From Companilactobacillus bobalius (GTDB lineage: Bacteria; Bacillota; Bacilli; Lactobacillales; Lactobacillaceae): a DNA stretch of 16,116 bases. Under the pieces are notes generated by a model that worked only from the letters and a program-made list of their open reading frames with translations, did not search any database and was not told the origin of the DNA. The position numbers and the translations under genes were made by a program. Below, piece by piece: positions 12,452 through 16,116 of this stretch (the first letter of the stretch is position 1; every line of letters starts with the position of its first letter). Location of the stretch: positions 1 to 16,116 of the forward strand of contig NZ_LNUA01000035.1 of NCBI RefSeq assembly GCF_009764355.1, read 5' to 3'.

Positions 12452-13489
12452 TTAATCATAATATTTTCTTTTAATCCATAGTGCTACATCAACTAATAAG
12501 ATCATTACCGGTACTTCAACCATTGGGCCAATAACGGCAGCAAATGCTTCTCCAGAATTCAAGCCAAATATAGCGACTGTTACTGCAACAGCTAATTCAA
12601 AGTTATTACTTGCAGCGGTGAAAGATTGTGTCGCAGAAATTGAATAACTAGTTTTAGTCTTTTTCGCAATCCAAAAGGTTATGAAGAACATTAAGACAAA
12701 ATATAGTAATAAAGGAACAGCAATTCTTATTGCGTCCATTGGTAGTTGAACTACTTTTGCACCCTTGACAGAAAACATCACTACTATTGTAAAGAGTAAA
12801 GCCCAAGTAGTAATTCTACTTATTTTTGGTACATATTTATCTTCAAACCATTCTTTACCCTTTGTGCTAATGATAAAGTAACGAGAACCAATGCCCAAAA
12901 TGAAAGGAATACCAAGATAAATAAAAACACTTTTAGCAATTTCACTCATTGTAATATTAATTGTCTGTGTTTGTAGCCCAAAGAATTTTGGTAAGACACT
13001 AATAAAGAAGTATGCATAAACGGAATATAGCAAAATCTGAAAAATTGAGTTAAAAGCTACTAGACCAGCAGCATAATCGTTATTACCCTGCGCTAATTCA
13101 TTCCACACAATAACCATAGCAATACACCGTGCTAAACCGATCATGATTAAACCAATCATATAGTTTGGATAATTGTGTAGAAAGATAAAAGCAAGAGCAA
13201 ACATTAAAATAGGGCCAACGATCCAATTTTGAACTAATGAAAAAGCAAGTTCCTTTTTGTCCTTAAATACATCACCCATTTTGCCATAATTAACTTTGGT
13301 TAGTGGTGGATATAGCATTAATATTAAGCCTATTGCTATTGGAATTGATGTTGTACCGATAGACCAACTATTAATTATTTTAGGGAGCGATGGAAAAGCT
13401 AAACCGCTAATAATTCCCAGTGCCATAGCTAAAAATACCCATAAGGTCATATAACGGTCCATGAATGATAAATTTTTAGAAGTACGCAT
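12452..13489 (-). CDS. acr3: Arsenite efflux permease, ACR3 family
   Basis: 345 residues and about ten membrane segments. The family signature [18 protein letters not shown] carries the essential Cys122, and the late segment [13 protein letters not shown] carries the conserved Glu325. It pumps arsenite, and perhaps antimonite, out of the cell using the proton gradient. The ATG at 13489 is preceded by GGAGG with a good spacing. It lies 50 bases after arsR. A second copy of the palindromic box found before arsR lies in that gap, so the pump may have extra control by ArsR. Some annotations call this gene arsB, but the protein is ACR3-type. Confidence 0.94.
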   Translation of the reverse strand: MRTSKNLSFMDRYMTLWVFLAMALGIISGLAFPSLPKIINSWSIGTTSIPIAIGLILMLYPPLTKVNYGKMGDVFKDKKELAFSLVQNWIVGPILMFALAFIFLHNYPNYMIGLIMIGLARCIAMVIVWNELAQGNNDYAAGLVAFNSIFQILLYSVYAYFFISVLPKFFGLQTQTINITMSEIAKSVFIYLGIPFILGIGSRYFIISTKGKEWFEDKYVPKISRITTWALLFTIVVMFSVKGAKVVQLPMDAIRIAVPLLLYFVLMFFITFWIAKKTKTSYSISATQSFTAASNNFELAVAVTVAIFGLNSGEAFAAVIGPMVEVPVMILLVDVALWIKRKYYD

Positions 13490-13502
13490 AATAGCCCTCC
13501 AT

Positions 13503-13518
13503 ATAGATATTTATCTAT
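13503..13518. promoter_or_regulatory. ArsR-box-like palindrome before acr3
   Basis: ATAGATATTTATCTAT has inverted arms ATAGAT/ATCTAT and matches the box before arsR at 13 of 16 positions. It lies in the 50-base gap between arsR and acr3, just upstream of the acr3 ribosome site. Confidence 0.55.
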
Positions 13519-13539
13519 GTATAATGCAAAATAAAAAAG

Positions 13540-13857
13540 CTAACAGTTTGAATGTGAATCCTTACATATGCAATGGTCAGTTTTAGATAGTATTTGTGTT
13601 AATTCACTAATCAGTCCTTCTTTTTTGTTTGAATTTAAAGAATAATAGTGCCACTTAGTATCTTTTCTTACGTTAACTAATCCACTTTTTTCCAGAATAC
13701 TCATATGGTGGGATAGAGTCGGTTGTGTAAAGTTAAAGTGTGCAAGTATATCACACCCACACATCTCACCACAGGACAGCATTTCTAAAATCTTAAGACG
13801 GTTAGGTTCAGCAACCACCTTTAAAAGTGATGCCAAATCTTTATACTCATAGTGCAT
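13540..13857 (-). CDS. arsR: ArsR-family arsenic-responsive repressor
   Basis: 105 residues from the ATG at 13857 (GGAGG 9 bases before); an in-frame ATG 18 bases upstream overlaps that ribosome site. Winged helix: VVAEPNRLKILEML, then GEMCGCDILAHFNFTQPTLSHHMSILEKSGLV as the recognition helix, then VRKDTKWHYYSLN as the wing. The metalloid site is the Cys pair C33 and C35 (CGCD) with C29 close by. The C-terminal tail DHCICKDSHSNC is unusually rich in Cys and His and may add ligands. It represses the operon until arsenite or antimonite binds. Palindromic boxes lie before arsR and before acr3. Confidence 0.93.
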   Translation of the reverse strand: MHYEYKDLASLLKVVAEPNRLKILEMLSCGEMCGCDILAHFNFTQPTLSHHMSILEKSGLVNVRKDTKWHYYSLNSNKKEGLISELTQILSKTDHCICKDSHSNC

Positions 13858-13880
13858 CAGTAAATTCCTCCACATTAAAC

Positions 13881-13896
13881 ATAGACGATTATCTAT
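13881..13896. promoter_or_regulatory. ArsR-box-like palindrome before arsR
   Basis: ATAGACGATTATCTAT, with arms ATAGA/TCTAT, lies 24 bases upstream of the arsR start codon and is the likely operator of the ars operon. A related box is at 13503-13518. Confidence 0.6.
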
Positions 13897-13962
13897 ATTG
13901 TATCACATGAATAATGAAAAAGATTGCCGTTCGGATTAATTTTATAATCTACCAATTGACTT

Positions 13963-14493
13963 CTATTTCCAAAAATGCCACCAATTTTTATTATTATGTG
14001 TTCTATCTTCTTTGTCATTCACTTGCTGTTTTTGGCCTGGATTAGAGATTTCAATCAAGTCACTTAATTTGTGTACATGTTCTTTTAGTTCTTTGTTTTC
14101 TGTCACAGTTGTTAACTGAAGTTGTTGTTGCTGATCTATTAATTTGGTTAGATGATTAATTTGTCGGTCTTTGCTACTTATTTGCTGATCTTTGGTAGCA
14201 AGCTGTTTGTCCCGTTGAAACTTTAAATCTGCTACTTCTCTTCTTAGAGTAGCGATTAGCTCATTATTTTCTTTGCTAGTCTTTGTCGCTTTTTCGCTAC
14301 CTGTTTGTTGGTTCTTTGCTACCAAGTTCTTTGCTACCTTGCCTCTAATAATCCTTTCAGCTGTAAGGCTGATCACGTTTTTACCTTGACTATCTTTTTG
14401 TCGGTTCTTTGTTGGTAGTCTTTGGTAGTGGTATTGAATAGTTTGTTTAGAGACCTTTAATTCATCAGCAAGTTCTCTAATTGTTTTAGGCAT
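13963..14493 (-). CDS. repB: Replication-associated protein RepB (HTH plus coiled coil), replicon 2
   Basis: 176 residues with the same layout as the replicon 1 protein: HTH (TIRELADELKVSKQTIQYHYQ), a long polar coiled coil with repeats of KDQQI/KDRQI (about residues 90-130), and a C-terminal KNWWHFWK. It starts at the ATG at 14493 and overlaps repA by 8 bases. It has five extra coiled-coil residues (KDRQI unit) relative to the other copy. The two proteins are near-identical over the HTH and the middle but differ toward the C terminus, where specificity may lie. The arsenic operon lies directly beyond it on the same strand, about 90 bases away. Confidence 0.85.
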   Translation of the reverse strand: MPKTIRELADELKVSKQTIQYHYQRLPTKNRQKDSQGKNVISLTAERIIRGKVAKNLVAKNQQTGSEKATKTSKENNELIATLRREVADLKFQRDKQLATKDQQISSKDRQINHLTKLIDQQQQLQLTTVTENKELKEHVHKLSDLIEISNPGQKQQVNDKEDRTHNNKNWWHFWK

Positions 14494-15421
14494 TATTTCC
14501 AAACCCCTTTCGGAGTTCAGCAAGTGCTTCTTGTCTTGCTTGATCTCTTATTTTTTTATCATGTTCAGCCTGTTTATCAGCCAATGCTTGTTTTTCAGTG
14601 GATCCTAGTGGTAATCCTTTAACTTTATCAGTAGCGCGCCATTTTTCCTGTTCTGTTAGTTCACTATTATGCTGAATATTGAAAAGTTTTTGTCGTTCAT
14701 CTTGTAATTTGCCTTGTGAGAAGTCATTAGCGCCTTTCTTTTCTGGTTTCCAGGTAAATGAATACCCTATTACTGGTTTTCCACGTCCCTTGCCATATTT
14801 CTTTCTAATAGCTAGGCCTCTAAATAATGGTGTTAACTCTTCTTTGATGGGCTTTATAACATACCTATCAATATCTCCTGACTTTTTCCAATAGCTTTTA
14901 GGAATATCGAGTAATTCAAAAAAGTCTTCTTTTGATAAAAAAGCATAACCTGTTGTTCTAAAACCCTTTAACAATCTAAAAGCAGTTTTGGCGTAACTGC
15001 TTCTAAGATCTCTAAATTCCGCTAAAGCATATCTAACCCATGTATCTAAATTATTAAGAAGTGGCAAAGCATCTTTATATACTTCAACATCTATATAAGG
15101 GGAATCAGCTTCACCAACAATGCTGAATTTAGTAAACATAACAAACATCTCTCTATTTAATCCAGATTTACTACGTCTTCCAAAATGAAGTCCCATTAGT
15201 TTTTCATAAGTTCTTTGAATATCATCTTCAAAGCGATTATTTGCAGTTGGTTTATAGTTGCTCAAGTCTTTAAGTTGTTCAAAAGAAAATCTAACTGTTT
15301 GATCCCCTTTATCACGCATACGAGAAATAATTGAAAAAAATAGATTCATTTCAATAGGGGTGAATTTACGTAAGGGAATAGTATTAAGTTCTGGATCATA
15401 TTTTATAAGTTCATTGCTCAT
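14486..15421 (-). CDS. repA: Rep_3-family replication initiator, replicon 2
   Basis: 311 residues, homologous over the full length to the replicon 1 initiator (MSNELIKYDPELNTIPLRKF, WVRYALAEFRDLRSSYAKTAFRLL, KKYGKGRGKPVIGYSFTW). Rep_3 winged-helix domains bind the iterons just upstream. The start is the ATG at 15421 after GGAGGTG. The frame stays open through the iterons to 15616, but that extension only translates the repeats and overlaps the promoter. A promoter with TTGATA-17-TATAAT and two inverted iteron half-sites lies between gene and iterons, which indicates self-repression by RepA. Differences from replicon 1 fit the different iterons. Confidence 0.92.
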   Translation of the reverse strand: MSNELIKYDPELNTIPLRKFTPIEMNLFFSIISRMRDKGDQTVRFSFEQLKDLSNYKPTANNRFEDDIQRTYEKLMGLHFGRRSKSGLNREMFVMFTKFSIVGEADSPYIDVEVYKDALPLLNNLDTWVRYALAEFRDLRSSYAKTAFRLLKGFRTTGYAFLSKEDFFELLDIPKSYWKKSGDIDRYVIKPIKEELTPLFRGLAIRKKYGKGRGKPVIGYSFTWKPEKKGANDFSQGKLQDERQKLFNIQHNSELTEQEKWRATDKVKGLPLGSTEKQALADKQAEHDKKIRDQARQEALAELRKGFGNNA

Positions 15422-15439
15422 AATTACACCTCCACAACT

Positions 15440-15472
15440 ATTATATAAAATCAACGATTGTTTATCAACGAT
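15440..15472 (-). promoter_or_regulatory. repA promoter with inverted iteron half-sites, replicon 2
   Basis: On the minus strand TTGATA (15468-15463), 17 bases, then TATAAT (15445-15440), a near-perfect sigma-70-type promoter. On the plus strand TCAACGAT occurs at 15451-15458 and 15465-15472; it is the reverse complement of the iteron segment CGTTGA with its flank. RepA dimers could bind these sites and block the promoter. Confidence 0.7.
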
Positions 15473-15484
15473 CACTATTAAAAA

Positions 15485-15585
15485 CCTCGTTGATAAACAG
15501 ACAAAACCTCGTTGATAAACAGACAAAACCTCGTTGATAAACAGACAAAACCTCGTTGATAAACAGACAAAACCTCGTTGATAAC
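15485..15585. repeat. Iterons of replicon 2 (four full, one partial)
   Basis: Tandem 22-bp repeats at 15485, 15507, 15529 and 15551, and a fifth ending after 13 bases (15573-15585). Each is CCTCGTT followed by the 15-base core GATAAACAGACAAAA. They are RepA binding sites of the origin. Replicon 1 has the same core but a different first seven bases and fewer repeats. Confidence 0.92.
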
Positions 15586-15589
15586 CTTC

Positions 15590-15670
15590 TGTGAGCCTTG
15601 GGAGAGTAAGGCTCAAGAGGGGTCTAAAAGAGGTTTAAAAGAGGTTTATAAAAGAGGTATATAAGAGGCA
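15590..15670. other. Origin region 2: hairpin and TAAAAGAGG repeats
   Basis: The hairpin GAGCCTT (15593-15599) / AAGGCTC (15608-15614), with an 8-base loop, is followed by TAAAAGAGG at 15625, 15636 and 15649 and TATAAGAGG at 15660. Spacing equals that of origin region 1. The hairpin keeps its pairing despite base changes. Confidence 0.6.
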
Positions 15671-15715
15671 CCACTGTACGAGATACAAACCTAAAACAAA
15701 AAAACACAAAGGAGT

Positions 15716-16116
15716 GAGCCAAAAAACGGCTCACATTAAACTCCAGTCGCACAGCTCCTTGCGCCTCACGCTGTTCGTTGCTTAAAAGGTGTGGCAAGCC
15801 ACATTAATTCGGGCGCTGACGCCCCGAACCCCGTCCAAGCTGAGCCAGCTTGACCGCTTTTTCACTCGCCGTTAGGCAGGAAAGCAAAGTTTTGTAGAAA
15901 CTTTGGCTTTCGCCATTTCAGTGTAAAGACTGGTTTAGAGCTGTCAATTCCTTATGCTCCCACGCTGCGCTCGTCCGCTACCATTGACAGCAAATAGTTA
16001 GCTTTTCTAAAACTTGATAAAGATTTAACTGCTATGTCCCTTTTTAAGGGCCTTATTTTTTGTTCTCAGCGATTTTAAGGCTACTTATATACATTTATAC
16101 CAAAGTCAAAATAAAA
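15716..16116. other. Conserved multi-hairpin stretch, copy C (runs off the window)
   Basis: The same series of stems as 7332-7610, including GTGAGCC/GGCTCAC, TGTGGC/GCCACA, GGGCG/CGCCC, AAGCTG/CAGCTT and GCTGTCAAT/ATTGACAGC. From about 15930 to the window end it appears identical to 7551-7735, although the rep genes next to the two copies have diverged. No coding sequence is apparent. The small ORF and an oriT site would be expected just beyond the edge. Confidence 0.6.

Noticed and set aside
15485..15585. CRISPR array
   Set aside because: The 22-bp units are directly tandem with no unique spacers, and they lie before a Rep_3 gene; they are iterons.
15422..15616. N-terminal extension of the replicon 2 initiator through the iterons
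   Set aside because: The added residues are a translation of the iterons, overlap the TTGATA/TATAAT promoter, and are absent from the replicon 1 homologue. A good ribosome site supports the ATG at 15421.

Overview
The window looks like part of a multi-replicon plasmid from a lactic acid bacterium of the Lactobacillaceae. The evidence is low GC content, strong AGGAGG-type ribosome binding sites, two Rep_3-type theta replicons with 22-bp iterons and an overlapping DUF536-like RepB gene, a lactobacillus-style PTS permease, and small toxin-antitoxin pairs. No chromosomal housekeeping gene is visible. No relaxase or conjugation gene is present, but two oriT-like sites are.

Layout, left to right. 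Bases 1-750 are the tail of a replicon whose rep genes lie outside the window: a structured non-coding stretch, a small ORF and an oriT-like site. Bases 841-1806 (minus) hold a compact tyrosine recombinase and an excisionase-like HTH protein. Bases 1945-3398 (plus) hold a HigB/HigA-type toxin-antitoxin pair and an EcsC-like protein. A hairpin-bearing repeat (3401-3523) separates these from a convergent three-gene minus-strand operon (5570-3583): two TIR-domain proteins and a small multi-pass membrane protein. This operon is the best candidate here for a poorly described immune system, resembling Thoeris in logic. Bases 5653-7206 are replicon 1 (repB, repA, iterons), followed by the same structured stretch, a second copy of the small ORF and a second oriT-like site (to 8263).

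Bases 8328-11232 are a scrapyard: a 3' integrase remnant, an IS3-family transposase fragment, a decayed repA, an intact cellobiose-type PTS permease gene with a cre-like operator, the 3' end of an SDR-type gene, and the first 13 codons of the split integrase. Bases 11336-11906 (plus) are a RelB/DinJ-YafQ toxin-antitoxin pair. A second copy of the hairpin repeat follows, then a convergent arsenic operon (arsR, acr3, arsC; 13857-12024), and then replicon 2 (repB, repA, five iterons; 13963-15585) with a third copy of the structured stretch running off the end.

The window therefore contains two parallel modules with the same order: oriT, integrase, plus-strand toxin-antitoxin, hairpin repeat, minus-strand cargo operon, repB, repA, iterons, structured stretch. 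The cargo differs: TIR defence in one, arsenic resistance in the other. This suggests a cointegrate of related plasmids with an exchangeable cargo slot. Different iteron halves may keep the two replicons compatible, the toxin-antitoxin pairs would stabilise the plasmid, and the oriT-like sites would allow mobilisation by a relaxase supplied from elsewhere.
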